Origin: Salsipaludibacter sp963812245
GTDB taxonomy: Bacteria; Actinomycetota; Nitriliruptoria; Nitriliruptorales; Nitriliruptoraceae
Assembly (NCBI GenBank): GCA_963812245.1
Contig: CAWEUK010000002.1
Coordinates: 434,001-498,000 of the forward strand
DNA length: 64,000 bases
Direction of reading: 5' to 3'
The translations under genes and the position numbers were made by a program. Under the pieces are notes generated by a model. That model was not told the DNA's origin. It saw only the letters and a program-made list of their open reading frames with translations, and did no database searches. Shown in pieces: positions 47,960-56,958 of this stretch. How positions within the stretch are numbered: the first letter of the stretch is position 1; each line of letters starts with the position of its first letter.

Positions 47960-48122
47960 CCGGGGACTGCGTCGACTGACCCGTCATCCGTTGCCCAAAC
48001 ACCCACTGTGCGACGCCCGTGCTGTCTACAGTCGTGGTCGTCGGGGACTGGCGTGTCGCCAGGAGACAGCCCGGCAGTCAGCAAACCACGAGAAACCGGG
48101 GGGCCCCATGGGGAGTCACACG

Positions 48123-49178
48123 ATGTCGAACACTCGATCCTGGTCGGCGATCTTCGCCGTCTTCGTCCTGATCGGTGCGCTGGTGGGTCCGGCGTTGCCG
48201 TCACGTGCCGAGCAGCCGGAGGTCGTCACGCTGTGCCACGTCGACGGCAGCGGGACCTTTCGAGCGCTGACCACGCCCAAGGGTGGGAGTTCGATCGCGG
48301 CGCACCTGGGGCATGGAGACGGACGGCCGGGCGACGAGGTGCCGGGCCAGCCCGGCATGTTCTTCGATGCCGACTGCTCCGGGCTGGCCGATGCCGACGG
48401 TGACGGCGTCCCCGACGACCAGGATGTCTGCCCGGGTGGCGATGACCATGCCGACGCCGATGGTGATGGCGTGCCGGACGCGTGTGACGTGTGTGCGGCG
48501 GGTGACGATGCCGCGGATGCGGACGGTGATGGGGTGCCGGATGCGTGTGACGTGTGTGCGGCGGGTGACGATGCCGCGGATGCGGACGGTGATGGGGTGC
48601 CGGATGCGTGTGACGTGTGTGCGGCGGGTGACGATGCCGCGGATGCGGACGGTGATGGGGTGCCGGATGCGTGTGACGTGTGTGCGGCGGGTGACGATGC
48701 GGCGGATGCGGACGGTGATGGGGTGCCGGATGCGTGTGACGTCTGCCCTGGTGAGGACGATGCGGTCGGATGCGAGCCCCTGGGGACCGGGGATGTCCAG
48801 GTCACTCTCAGGTGGGTGGGCAACGACGACCTCGACCTGCACGTGTTCGAGCCCAGCGGTGAGCACATCTACTTCGGCAACGAGGTCAGTTCGACCAATG
48901 GGCAACTCGACGTGGACGACGTCCCCCAATGCGACGGCAGCCCGACCGACACGCACGTCGAGAACGTGTTCTGGCCCATCGGGGACGCCCCCGATGGCAC
49001 CTACGAGACCTATGTGGACGTCTTCACGACCTGTGACGGTGTCGTGGACGAGTGGACGCTGACGATCAAGGTCGACGGCGTCGTCGTCCAGGAGCACACC
49101 AGCAACGTGGACATGGGGACGGCTGCTGGCCCCACGGTCACCCCGTACAGCTTCGACAACCCCACCCCGACGCCGTAG
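48123..49178 (+). CDS. Secreted protein with thrombospondin type-3 repeats and DUF2135-like domain
   Basis: About 351 residues. ATG 48123 has GGGGAG eight bases upstream; ATG 48108 would add five residues. A signal peptide (residues 6-28) is followed by a Cys-containing LCHVDGSG segment, then six copies of a calcium-binding unit (DADGDGVPDACDVC-type, 21 residues) with paired Cys. The C-terminal part (about 225-345) has LRWVGNDDLDLHVFEPSGE, ENVFWP and GTYETYVDVF, close to DUF2135/YfaP-like domains. Probably an exported Ca-binding surface or matrix protein. Upstream 47960-48107 holds no other gene. Confidence 0.8.
   Translation: MSNTRSWSAIFAVFVLIGALVGPALPSRAEQPEVVTLCHVDGSGTFRALTTPKGGSSIAAHLGHGDGRPGDEVPGQPGMFFDADCSGLADADGDGVPDDQDVCPGGDDHADADGDGVPDACDVCAAGDDAADADGDGVPDACDVCAAGDDAADADGDGVPDACDVCAAGDDAADADGDGVPDACDVCAAGDDAADADGDGVPDACDVCPGEDDAVGCEPLGTGDVQVTLRWVGNDDLDLHVFEPSGEHIYFGNEVSSTNGQLDVDDVPQCDGSPTDTHVENVFWPIGDAPDGTYETYVDVFTTCDGVVDEWTLTIKVDGVVVQEHTSNVDMGTAAGPTVTPYSFDNPTPTP
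48483..48740 (+). repeat. Homogenised 63-bp coding tandem repeat
   Basis: Units starting at about 48491, 48554, 48617 and 48680 repeat with a 63-base period and differ by almost nothing (one c/g change near 48700), while flanking units are diverged. This points to recent expansion or gene conversion. Being in frame, it lengthens the protein by 21 residues per unit. Confidence 0.85.
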
Positions 49179-49223
49179 CGAGTCAGTCGTGCTGGCGGAC
49201 CAGGCACGGCTTGGGTCGGGTCG

Positions 49224-50018
49224 CTAGAACGCCAGGATCAGGCGTGCCATCCGCTGGGATCGTTCGTGGATGGCACGCTCGACTGCTGGTCGATCCTGCT
49301 CGCCAGCCGTGAGCAGTTGCTGGGTCGAGTCCCAGACATCCTCGCGCCAGCCCCCGATGAGGCGGCTCGAGACCCACTCGTCCATCGGGCCCAGCGCGCG
49401 GTCCAGGGTCCCCATGGCCGGCGACCATCGCGCGACGACCTGGTCCTGCACCTGGTCGACCGTGCCCGCGATCACGGTGTTGACCCTCCGGTGATCGGCC
49501 AGTCGCAGGTCCCTCATCGTCGGCGTGAGGTCGTTCCAGTCGTCGAGCACGTCGGCCAGTGCGAACACGAGATCGTGGTTGATGTGGGCATTGATGCCCA
49601 ACAGGAGCACCTGCAGCGGATGCGTGCCGTCGTCGTCGCAGGCATCCAGGGCATTGCGCCATGCGTCGGGACACGCCCCGCCCGTTCGGTGGCCGTCGCA
49701 GGCGACGAAGTAGTAGCCGGCGAACCCGTCCAGCAACCGAACGACCCAGTCGCCGTCGCCGAACTCGTTGGCTTCGACCGCCTGCCCCATCCGGGTGGTC
49801 ATGTGGCCGTAGGCATCCGCGAAGATGGCGCGCCGATCACCCGCGGTCTCCCACTCGCCCACCATGGCCGCAAGTCGACTGGCGACCGATCCGGGGGTGG
49901 TGAGGTCGACGGGCGCGGGCGTCGGGAGGTCGACGGGCGCGGGCGTCGCAGGCTCGGGTCCGGCCGTGTCTCGGTCCGACGTGCTGGTCCCGGTGTGGCG
50001 ACCGGTGAGCTCACCCAT
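49224..50018 (-). CDS. DUF5995 family protein
   Basis: 264 residues as started at ATG 50018; ATG 50024 adds two. An N-terminal Pro/Val/Asp-rich tail with a repeated PAPVDL motif precedes a mostly helical domain with NAHINHDLVFALADVLDDW and DHRRVNTVIAGTVDQVQDQV, the DUF5995 pattern. Its His/Asp-rich helices suggest a metal or cofactor site but none is proven. The start overlaps the VOC gene stop upstream on the same strand. Confidence 0.82.
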   Translation of the reverse strand: MGELTGRHTGTSTSDRDTAGPEPATPAPVDLPTPAPVDLTTPGSVASRLAAMVGEWETAGDRRAIFADAYGHMTTRMGQAVEANEFGDGDWVVRLLDGFAGYYFVACDGHRTGGACPDAWRNALDACDDDGTHPLQVLLLGINAHINHDLVFALADVLDDWNDLTPTMRDLRLADHRRVNTVIAGTVDQVQDQVVARWSPAMGTLDRALGPMDEWVSSRLIGGWREDVWDSTQQLLTAGEQDRPAVERAIHERSQRMARLILAF

Positions 50019-50484
50019 TGTCATCGATCCAGCCGTCCATGCGTTCCTGCATCTGTTGGTCCGACAACTGCTCGACCTGTTGGCCCAGCCCCCACGTGTG
50101 GCCGAAGGGATCACGGACTCGTCCCGCACGATCCCCGTAGAACTGGTCCTCGAGCGGGAACACGACCTCGGCGCCGGCATCCAGGGCCTGTTGCCACAGC
50201 GCCTCGACGTCATCGGTGTAGATGAACAACGTGGCGGTCGAGGCCCCGCCAAGGCTCGACGGGGACTTCGTCGGAGAGTCGGGCCACTCGTCACCCAGCA
50301 TGATCCGACTGCCCTCGATCTCGATTTCTGCATGCGCCACGAGCCCGTCGGGCATCTCCATGCGTTGGGTCTCGACTGCGCCGAACGCGGCGACGTAGAA
50401 GTCGATGGCCTCGGCGCACGGTGTCACCGTCAACGAGGCCAACACGCCAGTCTGGGATCCTGCTTCGTGTCCGTTGTCAGCCAT
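50011..50484 (-). CDS. VOC family protein (glyoxalase/bleomycin-resistance fold)
   Basis: 157 residues; ATG 50484 follows GGGAG. Two paired beta-alpha-beta-beta-beta modules are recognisable: SLTVTPCAEAIDFYVAAFGA, VAHAEIEIEGSRIMLGDE, TATLFIYTDDVEALWQQA and FPLEDQFYGDRAGRVRDPFG. The PhnB-like DPFGHTWGL end is typical. Substrate unknown. Ends inside the DUF5995 gene start. Divergent from purD over a 226-bp gap holding no clear site. Confidence 0.87.
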   Translation of the reverse strand: MADNGHEAGSQTGVLASLTVTPCAEAIDFYVAAFGAVETQRMEMPDGLVAHAEIEIEGSRIMLGDEWPDSPTKSPSSLGGASTATLFIYTDDVEALWQQALDAGAEVVFPLEDQFYGDRAGRVRDPFGHTWGLGQQVEQLSDQQMQERMDGWIDDNG

Positions 50485-50710
50485 GACGTGCTCCCTGTTC
50501 GACGGGTCGGAGTGCCACGCCCGGGAACGGGGTGGCCGCGAGACCGGGCGTGTCAGGCCGGGTCGCGCGTCTGGGGCCACCATAGATCCCGATCCGTGTC
50601 GGGGCCACGGCATCACCGCCAGCGGTGGGGCAGACCGGCCGGAGGCAACCGACCGGGGTGCCTAGGCTGGGCGGTGACCACCGCTCGACGACATGGACAG
50701 GGTGAACGGC

Positions 50711-51991
50711 ATGGGCCGACGCGTGCTGGTGTTGGGAGGCGGCGGTCGTGAGCATGCGCTGGCGCGGCGCCTGGTGTCCTCGGCGTCCGTCGACGCGATC
50801 GAGTCGGCTCCGGGCAATCCCGGGACGGCCGCACTGGGACCCACCCACGCGATCGATCCCACCGATGGTGATGTCGTGGCGACGGTGGCCGTCGACCGTG
50901 GGATCGACCTGGTCGTGGTCGGCCCAGAGGCGCCGCTGGTTGCCGGGGTCGCGGACACGCTCCGGGAGCGGGACATCGCCGTGTTCGGTCCCTCCGCCGC
51001 CGCCGCTCGACTGGAGGGCTCGAAGTCCTTCGCACGCCAGATCATGGCCGAGGCCGGTGCGCCGTCGGCCGGCTACGTCGCCACGTCCAACCGGGCCGAG
51101 GCCCATGCCGCCCTCGACCGGTTCGGGGGGCCGTACGTGGTGAAGGCCGATGGCCTGGCCGCGGGCAAGGGCGTGCGCATCTGCCAGGACCTCGCCGCAG
51201 CACGGGAAGCGGTCGATGATGCCCTGGTCAAGCGCGTCTTCGGTGATGCCGGTGCGAACCTGGTGATCGAGGAGTTCCTCGACGGCCCGGAGCGGTCGGT
51301 GTTCGGCGTGTGTGACGGCACCGACGTCGTCCTGTTGTCACCGGCCCAGGACTACAAACGGGCAACCGACGGCGACGACGGCCCCAACACCGGTGGCATG
51401 GGCGCATACAGCCCGGTGCCGGGGTTCGACGTCGACGACCGTGGCGTGCGTGACCTGGTCGACAGCGTGTTCCGACCCGTCCTGGGCGTGATGGCCGAGC
51501 GTGGCACGCCCTTCCGCGGCCTGCTGTACGCGGGGCTCGCGGCCACTGACGACGGCCCCCGCCTGATCGAGTTCAACGCCCGTTTCGGCGACCCCGAGAC
51601 GCAGGTCATCCTGCCCCGGCTGGCGTCCGACCTGGGCGACCTGCTGTGGGCCTCGGCGGTGGGCTCGATGGCGGACGTCCCCGTGGCGTGGCGTGACGAC
51701 GCCTGCGTGACGATCGTGTTGGCGTCGGGTGGCTATCCGGGCTCCTACGTCACCGGTCGCCCGATCCGGGGGTTGGACGTCATCGAGGGTGGCCACCCCG
51801 ATGCCCACGTGATCCATGCCGGGACCAGCCGGAGCGAGGACGGCACCGTGGTCACGGCAGGTGGGCGTGTCCTCAACGTGGTGGGGCGCGGCAGCGACGT
51901 CGCGGCTGCCCGCCGGGCTGCCACCGCGGCGGCCGACGAGATCATCTTCGACGGCCTGCATCGTCGGTCCGACATCGCAGCGGGCATCTGA
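50711..51991 (+). CDS. purD: Phosphoribosylamine-glycine ligase
   Basis: 426 residues. Diagnostic GARS motifs: VLVLGGGGREHALARRL, GPEAPLVAGVAD, FGPSAAAARLEGSKSFAR, the ATP-grasp lysine in YVVKADGLAAGKGV, LSPAQDYKRATDGDDGPNTGG, and EFNARFGDPETQ. It makes GAR from phosphoribosylamine, glycine and ATP, the second step of purine synthesis. An ATG at 50693 would add six residues. The next gene starts four bases after its stop. Confidence 0.97.
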   Translation: MGRRVLVLGGGGREHALARRLVSSASVDAIESAPGNPGTAALGPTHAIDPTDGDVVATVAVDRGIDLVVVGPEAPLVAGVADTLRERDIAVFGPSAAAARLEGSKSFARQIMAEAGAPSAGYVATSNRAEAHAALDRFGGPYVVKADGLAAGKGVRICQDLAAAREAVDDALVKRVFGDAGANLVIEEFLDGPERSVFGVCDGTDVVLLSPAQDYKRATDGDDGPNTGGMGAYSPVPGFDVDDRGVRDLVDSVFRPVLGVMAERGTPFRGLLYAGLAATDDGPRLIEFNARFGDPETQVILPRLASDLGDLLWASAVGSMADVPVAWRDDACVTIVLASGGYPGSYVTGRPIRGLDVIEGGHPDAHVIHAGTSRSEDGTVVTAGGRVLNVVGRGSDVAAARRAATAAADEIIFDGLHRRSDIAAGI

Positions 51992-51994
51992 CCC

Positions 51995-52540
51995 GTGCTC
52001 CGGCGCGTGGTCGTGCGGGGGAGTTCGGGCAGCGGGAAGACGACGTTCGCAGCAGCGCTGGCTGCCACCCTCGGCGCGCCCCACGTCGAACTGGATGCGC
52101 TGTACCACCTGGCGGACTGGACACCACGTCCCGATGCCGACCTGCGGCAGGTGGTGGCGACGGCCACGTCGGGCGATCGTTGGGTGGTCGACGGCAACTA
52201 CGCCGTCGTGCAGGACGACCTGGTGGCGAAGGCCGACGCGGTGGTGTGGCTCGATCTCCCGCGATCGGTGGTGATGCGTCGAGTGCTGTGGCGAACGCTG
52301 TCACGCGGCCTGTTGCGCCAGGAACTGTGGAACGGCAACCGGGAGTCGCTCACGAGCCTGCTGCGTCGCGATCCCGAGGACAACATCGTGGCCTGGGCCT
52401 GGACGACCTGGGAGCGACGCCATGCCGAGGCCGTGGCTGCGTCGTCTGGGTCGGTGCCCGATCACGTGACGGTCATCCGCCTCACCTCGCCGTCCGGGGT
52501 CGCCACGTTCCTCGCCGCCGTGTCACCCGAGGCACCCTGA
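51995..52540 (+). CDS. P-loop kinase-like protein (FlaR/topology modulation type)
   Basis: 181 residues from a GTG. The N-terminal Walker A is GSSGSGKTTFA, followed by HVELDALYHLADWTPRP and WVVDGNYAVV, and VVWLDLPRSVVMRRVLWRT. These are shared by the adenylate-kinase-like topology modulation proteins of unknown substrate. It is close behind purD (four-base gap), suggesting the same transcript. Confidence 0.83.
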   Translation: MLRRVVVRGSSGSGKTTFAAALAATLGAPHVELDALYHLADWTPRPDADLRQVVATATSGDRWVVDGNYAVVQDDLVAKADAVVWLDLPRSVVMRRVLWRTLSRGLLRQELWNGNRESLTSLLRRDPEDNIVAWAWTTWERRHAEAVAASSGSVPDHVTVIRLTSPSGVATFLAAVSPEAP

Positions 52541-52583
52541 CACGGCACCGCAGTCGTCGCTCCACCCGCCCGGGCTCGTATCG

Positions 52584-53391
52584 TCAGGTGCTGGTCCAAC
52601 GGGCGAGCTGCCGGGACTGCACGATCAGCGTGCCGGCCACATCACGAACCAGTGCGTCCTCTTCCAGGAAGCCGTCCTGCACGTGGTGCGTGGTCGCCTC
52701 GATCGACAGCGGCCCGGGTCGGGGCCGCGCGCGAACGTGCGCCGTCAGCTCGATGGTGGGCACCCACCCCTGCGAACCGAGCGCGTTCCATGCCGCGGGT
52801 GGCGTGATGTCGCAGGCCACGAGCGCGGTGAGTTGGTCCGTCACGTTCGTGTCCATGGCGCCACGCAAGTGGGCCTGGTCGGCGCGGTGCCCCAACGCGA
52901 AGCCAACCACCTCCGTGTCCAGCCGCAGACCGAACTGCTCGGCCACGCGGGGTGCGGTGAACGGCAGGTCGGGGTGACCGGCCTCCGGGCTGAGCCGGGC
53001 GCTGGCAGGTGACCACGCGACGCTGGTCGGTCCAGGTGGGCCCGGTCATCTGGTCGCGGTCACCCACCGAGGCAAGGGCCGTGGCAACCGACTCGCCGTG
53101 CTGCATCGCGGTGGCGTGCCACGAGGTGAAGCGGCGACTGCCACCGACGGGAACCAGTCGGATGTCCAGCGGCCCGGGCGTGATCTTGCGCATGAAGTGA
53201 ACCGTGATCGAGAACAGGTCGGGCGACTGTGACGCCGACAGGAAGGCCCGGCCGAACAACGCCGCGACGTAGCCGCCGAGCGGGATGCCGAAGACGTCGA
53301 AGTCGTCGTGCACCGTCGCGTGTGCGACATCCCCGTCGAGTTCCATCTCGAGGGCCTCCGCCAGCGGTGTCCGAATCGTCGTTGCGGCCAT
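52584..53391 (-). pseudogene. Acyl-CoA thioesterase-like (TesB/hotdog) gene with one frameshift
   Basis: ATG 53391 has GGAG five bases upstream; ATG 53403 is an alternative. First half: FDVFGIPLGGYVAALFGRAF, SITVHFMRKITPGPLDIRLV, SRRFTSWHATAMQHGESVA, a first hotdog of the 4HBT_3/TesB family. Past WTDQRRVVT the frame turns Arg/Pro-rich, while another frame continues with SARLSPEAGHPDLPF, EVVGFALGHRA and a second hotdog to VRDVAGTLIVQSRQLARW. Removing one base near 53007 joins them. If the indel is a sequencing error, this is an intact thioesterase. Divergent from a TetR regulator with a palindrome between. Confidence 0.75.
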
Positions 53392-53417
53392 GGGATGCTC
53401 CATGTGGTCGGGGCTTG

Positions 53418-53441
53418 TGACGGTGTAATATTACAGTGTCA
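53418..53441. promoter_or_regulatory. Imperfect palindromic operator for TetR/thioesterase pair
   Basis: A perfect 12-bp core tgtaatattaca (53424-53435) is flanked by tgac (53418-53421) and gtca (53438-53441), giving 20 of 24 positions symmetric. It is in the short gap between divergent genes and overlaps a probable -10 region. Binding by the downstream TetR protein is inferred. Confidence 0.7.
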
Positions 53442-53517
53442 TAGAAGCTACACTCACGGCGCGACGTCGTCAACACCGGTGCGGTCGCACCACGGTCGGC
53501 CGGTGGTGACGTCGAGC

Positions 53518-54144
53518 ATGCCCAGGAGACACGAGCGGGAGCAGCACGTGGGAACGGTCACGCGCGACGACGTCGTCGATGCCGCACTGGCGGCCCTGCG
53601 GCGAGGCGGCCCGGACGGGCTGTCGATGCGGCGACTGGCCGATGACCTGGGGGTGAGCTACCAGGTGGTCTACTCGCGAATCGGTGGCAAGTCCGAGGTC
53701 GTCCGTGCGGTCCACGATGCCGGGTTCACCGAGGTTCGGAACCGGGTGGCCGCGCTGCCCGAGCGACCGGGCACGACGGCAAGGATCCATGCGGTCGCAC
53801 GGTCCTACCTCGACTTCGCACTTGCCGAGCCGATGTGGTTCTCGGTGATGTTCGCCACGCCCGTGCCCGAATTCGTGCGCGATGATGCCGCTCGTGCAGT
53901 CGAGTTGGACGCGTTCAAGGGGTGCTGGGTCGCAGGCGTGCGAGCATGGCTGGACCCGCAGGACGCCACGCGGGCGCACGACGGTGCGTCGGTGCGACTT
54001 GCATGGAGTCTGTGGACGGCAGTGCACGGGATCACCGTCGTCCACCTGGCCGGGCACGCCTCGCCGTCGGGCGATCCGGCGATCGAGGTGGACCGCATGG
54101 TCAGCCACATCCTGGGCGACCCCGGCAGTGCAGGCGTCGCCTGA
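53518..54144 (+). CDS. TetR family transcriptional regulator
   Basis: 208 residues from ATG 53518; GTG 53548, with GGGAG six bases upstream, would remove ten residues and is a good alternative. HTH: DDVVDAALAALRRGGPDGLS, MRRLADDLGVSYQVVYSRIG, GKSEVVRAV. The C-terminal domain has AEPMWFSVMFATPVPE, as in the TetR_C_33-like groups. Divergent from the thioesterase-like gene, with a palindrome between; it probably controls both. Confidence 0.9.
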   Translation: MPRRHEREQHVGTVTRDDVVDAALAALRRGGPDGLSMRRLADDLGVSYQVVYSRIGGKSEVVRAVHDAGFTEVRNRVAALPERPGTTARIHAVARSYLDFALAEPMWFSVMFATPVPEFVRDDAARAVELDAFKGCWVAGVRAWLDPQDATRAHDGASVRLAWSLWTAVHGITVVHLAGHASPSGDPAIEVDRMVSHILGDPGSAGVA

Positions 54145-54155
54145 ACCCCGGCCGG

Positions 54156-54761
54156 TCAGGCCGACAGGGTGGCCAGGTCGAACACGATGCTGACGGCCAG
54201 GAGGGTCACGACCACGCCGATGAACACGGTGTAGGCCCAGCGGTAGGTCCAGTTGGCCTGCCACACGCGACGCAGGCTCCGGATCGCCAACCACGTCGCC
54301 ACCACGGACAGGGTGAGGTCGAGCGGGGTGGCGACCACGTCGGCCCAGGCCGCCAGCGGCAACAGGATGGGAACCAGGACATAGGCGATGATGCAACGAA
54401 CGGCCGAGAGCACCAGCGATCCCTGCAGGTCCACCAGGGCTCGTGGCTCGGCGTCGCGCAGGCCGAGCACCCGCCGGGCCAGCTGGTCCATGGGACCACC
54501 ATCGCCAGCACTTCGAGACCGACCGGTACCCCGAGATCGACTGGTGGCCCGAGACTCGCCGTCGCCTCGCGACTTGCCGGCGCCCCGAGACCGATCGGCG
54601 CCCCCAGACTGAGCGGCGCGCCGGGATCGGGCTGACGGCGCGTCCTGCGAGGTCGTAGACGTGATGTGGGCGGGTGGCCGCTGCCCCGACATGTCGTCAC
54701 GCGGGCTGGCATCGGGCGTCGGCGGCTGGTCCTCGGTCGGCGCACTTGCCCGTGTCGGCAT
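54156..54761 (-). CDS. Membrane protein with Arg/Ser-rich repetitive N-terminus
   Basis: 201 residues as drawn. The first 85 residues are low-complexity (Arg/Ser/Gly with gaccgatcggcgcc-like DNA repeats). The remainder (MDQLARRVLGLRDAEP onward, ATG 54491) has three hydrophobic helices and a polar WQANWTYRWAY loop. An ATG-54491 start giving 111 residues is at least as likely. No family recognised. It converges with the TetR gene. Confidence 0.6.
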   Translation of the reverse strand: MPTRASAPTEDQPPTPDASPRDDMSGQRPPAHITSTTSQDAPSARSRRAAQSGGADRSRGAGKSRGDGESRATSRSRGTGRSRSAGDGGPMDQLARRVLGLRDAEPRALVDLQGSLVLSAVRCIIAYVLVPILLPLAAWADVVATPLDLTLSVVATWLAIRSLRRVWQANWTYRWAYTVFIGVVVTLLAVSIVFDLATLSA

Positions 54762-55135
54762 CTCGGCAGCACCTGACGGTCGGGGAACGAGCGTCCGAGT
54801 GTATGGCGTGGCCGTGGCTGGCCCGGTGCGCAGGACGGGTCACATCCGGGCGGTCGCGTGGGTTCCCCGTGAACGGCTGGATGGGCGGTCACGACGACGC
54901 ACGCCCGTGAACGGCTGAGACGCGCCACCACCCAGGCTGCGGGCACCAGATCGGGCCCATCGCCTCGGGTGATGACGCGTCACAACTTTGCACTGCCCCG
55001 GGGTGCACTCCCCGCGCAAACCTTCGAACTGCTGCGTCGTTGCCGTTGCAATCCCGGATTGGGATTCTAGCCACACGGTCCGGATGTCGATGCCGAATCG
55101 TCCGAATCGTGAGGAGATGCTCATGCATCCAGTGG
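54762..55135. other. 374-bp gap without a supported gene
   Basis: Contains two copies of cccgtgaacggctg (54866-54879 and 54904-54917) and a short inverted repeat aatccc-N5-gggatt (about 55051-55067). No coding frame here has a convincing product. Function of the repeats is unknown. Confidence 0.6.
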
Positions 55136-56053
55136 TCAGCGTTCCGGCCGTGACGCCGCCACGGCACCGCCGATCACCAGGACCACGCCCGCCAACGCCG
55201 CGGGCGCCACCCGGTCGCCAAGGACAGCCATCCCCAGACCGACCGCCACGACCGGGATGATGTAGGTCACGAACGATGCACGGGATCCGCCCACTCGCCC
55301 ACTCAGCTGGGCCATCATGACGAAGGCCAGCCCGGTGCCCAGCACACCAAGCGTGACAGTTGCCAGCACCGGGATGACTTCGAAGGTGCTCGACCCCAGC
55401 CCCCACAGCCCGAAGGGCGTCGTGCCCAGCGCGGAGACGACCAGCGTGCGTCGTGCGACCGGCACGGCGCCGTAGCGCTGCTGGAGTGGCCCCAACAGGT
55501 GCACCGACCAGCCGTAGAGGATGGTCGCGACCAGGACCATGCCGATGCCGAGCAACGCCGAGTCGCCGCCCGCGGCCGTGCTGCTCACGCTGACCAGCAC
55601 CATCCCGGCAAACCCCACGACCAGCCCGATCCGCTGGGTTCCCCGCGACGGGCGTGCGAACCAGATCGTCCCGATCAACGCGGCCCAGATGGGCGTGGCA
55701 CCGTTGAGGATGCCCGCAACCGCGGAGTTGATGTGCTGCTCGGCGATGGGGAAGAGGGTGAAGGGGATCACGACCCAGATCGCTGCGAGCAACACCATCC
55801 GGCGGGCGTCGGCGGGTGCGAACGTGACCGGGTGCCCGCGCACGAGCAGGAGTGCTGCGGCGCCAGTGGCCACCCGCAGCCAGGTGATCACGCCGGGGTG
55901 CAGGGACTCCAGGCCCACTGCCATCAGCAGGAACGACGAGCCCCAGATGATGCTGAGGCCCAGCAACAGTGCCCAGTCAAGTGCCTCGAATGCATCGCGA
56001 TCGGACCGAGGCGTGGGGGTGGCGACGGCGGGGGAGCCGGGTGAGGCCGTCAT
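55136..56053 (-). CDS. DMT superfamily EamA-type transporter
   Basis: 305 residues, start ATG 56053 with AAGG upstream. About ten helices in two EamA repeats: WALLLGLSIIWGSSFLLMAVG and AILNGATPIWAALIGTIWF, then GLVVGFAGMVLVS and VTYIIPVVAVGLGMAVLGDRV. Such proteins export or import small metabolites; substrate unknown. The upstream in-frame extension is Pro/His-rich and not credible. Confidence 0.88.
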   Translation of the reverse strand: MTASPGSPAVATPTPRSDRDAFEALDWALLLGLSIIWGSSFLLMAVGLESLHPGVITWLRVATGAAALLLVRGHPVTFAPADARRMVLLAAIWVVIPFTLFPIAEQHINSAVAGILNGATPIWAALIGTIWFARPSRGTQRIGLVVGFAGMVLVSVSSTAAGGDSALLGIGMVLVATILYGWSVHLLGPLQQRYGAVPVARRTLVVSALGTTPFGLWGLGSSTFEVIPVLATVTLGVLGTGLAFVMMAQLSGRVGGSRASFVTYIIPVVAVGLGMAVLGDRVAPAALAGVVLVIGGAVAASRPER

Positions 56054-56253
56054 GTCGTGACCTTGCAGGCGCGGCGTCGACATGGTCGTCGCGCAATGGT
56101 GAGGTGAGTGATGCGGGGAGCCGCCCTGCGGGGGGACCCAGTGTGCCGACGCGGGAGCGGTCCGTCGTGTGAGGTTTGGTGGCGCGGATGTGGTGCCACG
56201 ACGTCCTTTGCCGACGCCTATCCTGCCGTGGTCCGCGACCAGTGAGGAACGAC

Positions 56254-56772
56254 GTGACCGCCACCGTCGGCATCGTGATGGGTTCGACCACCGACCTTCC
56301 GGTGATGGAGAAGGCCGCTCGCCAACTCGAGGAGTTCGGCATCCCGTACACACTCGACGTGATGTCGGCGCACCGCAATCCCGCCAAGGTGTCCGCGTGG
56401 GCCTCGTCGGCAGCCGACGATGGCTACCAGGTCCTGATCGCCGGGGCAGGGCGTGCCGCGCACCTGCCGGGCGTGGTGGCGGCCCACACGGCGCTGCCGG
56501 TCATCGGTGTGCCCTGCCTGTCCGACCACCTCGGCGGCGCCGACGCGTTGTACTCGATCGTCCAGATGCCGCCGGGTGTCCCGGTCGCGACAGTCGGCAT
56601 CGACAATGCCAAGAACGCGGCGATCCTGGCGGCGCAGATCATCGCACTGTCGGACGCCGACGTGGCCCGCGCACTGGGCGAGTTCCGCGATGCCCAGTCC
56701 ACCAAGGGCATGGAGCACCGTGAGTGGCGCCCCGACGGCGACGGACGCACGGGCTTCGGGTTCCAGCCCTGA
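56254..56772 (+). CDS. purE: N5-carboxyaminoimidazole ribonucleotide mutase
   Basis: 172 residues; the GTG at 56254 follows GAGGA. PurE class I motifs: GIVMGSTTDLPVM, VMSAHRNPAKV, IAGAGRAAHLPGVVA, GVPCLSDHLGGADALYSIV, QMPPGVPVATVGID and KNAAILAAQI. Converts N5-CAIR to CAIR in purine synthesis. The usual partner purK is not adjacent. Followed by a secreted protease gene. Confidence 0.96.
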   Translation: MTATVGIVMGSTTDLPVMEKAARQLEEFGIPYTLDVMSAHRNPAKVSAWASSAADDGYQVLIAGAGRAAHLPGVVAAHTALPVIGVPCLSDHLGGADALYSIVQMPPGVPVATVGIDNAKNAAILAAQIIALSDADVARALGEFRDAQSTKGMEHREWRPDGDGRTGFGFQP

Positions 56773-56958
56773 CCCCTGATCGGTCGACTCGACCACGCAG
56801 CACGGTGCAGCCCATCGTGTGCGCCCAACGCATGCATACTGCGCGCAGAATCCTTCGCGCCATATTGTCCGACTGTCTGCACACCGACATCGGTGTCCAC
56901 CAACACGCGTGCGATCCACGTTGATGGCTGGGTGCCGTTTTTCCCCCACGGAGGATCC

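Noticed and set aside
48030..48107. Possible riboswitch leader with a gcaaacc motif before the TSP3 gene
   Set aside because: Only a short motif is shared with cyclic-di-GMP type leaders; no matching stems could be drawn.
48440..48760. CRISPR-like array of evenly spaced repeats
   Set aside because: The 63-bp units are adjacent with no unique spacers and are in frame with a Ca-binding protein repeat.
54840..55406. 188-residue minus-strand frame in the 54.8-55.4 kb gap
   Set aside because: Arg/Gly/His-rich product, overlaps the EamA gene in another frame and has no ribosome site or domain.
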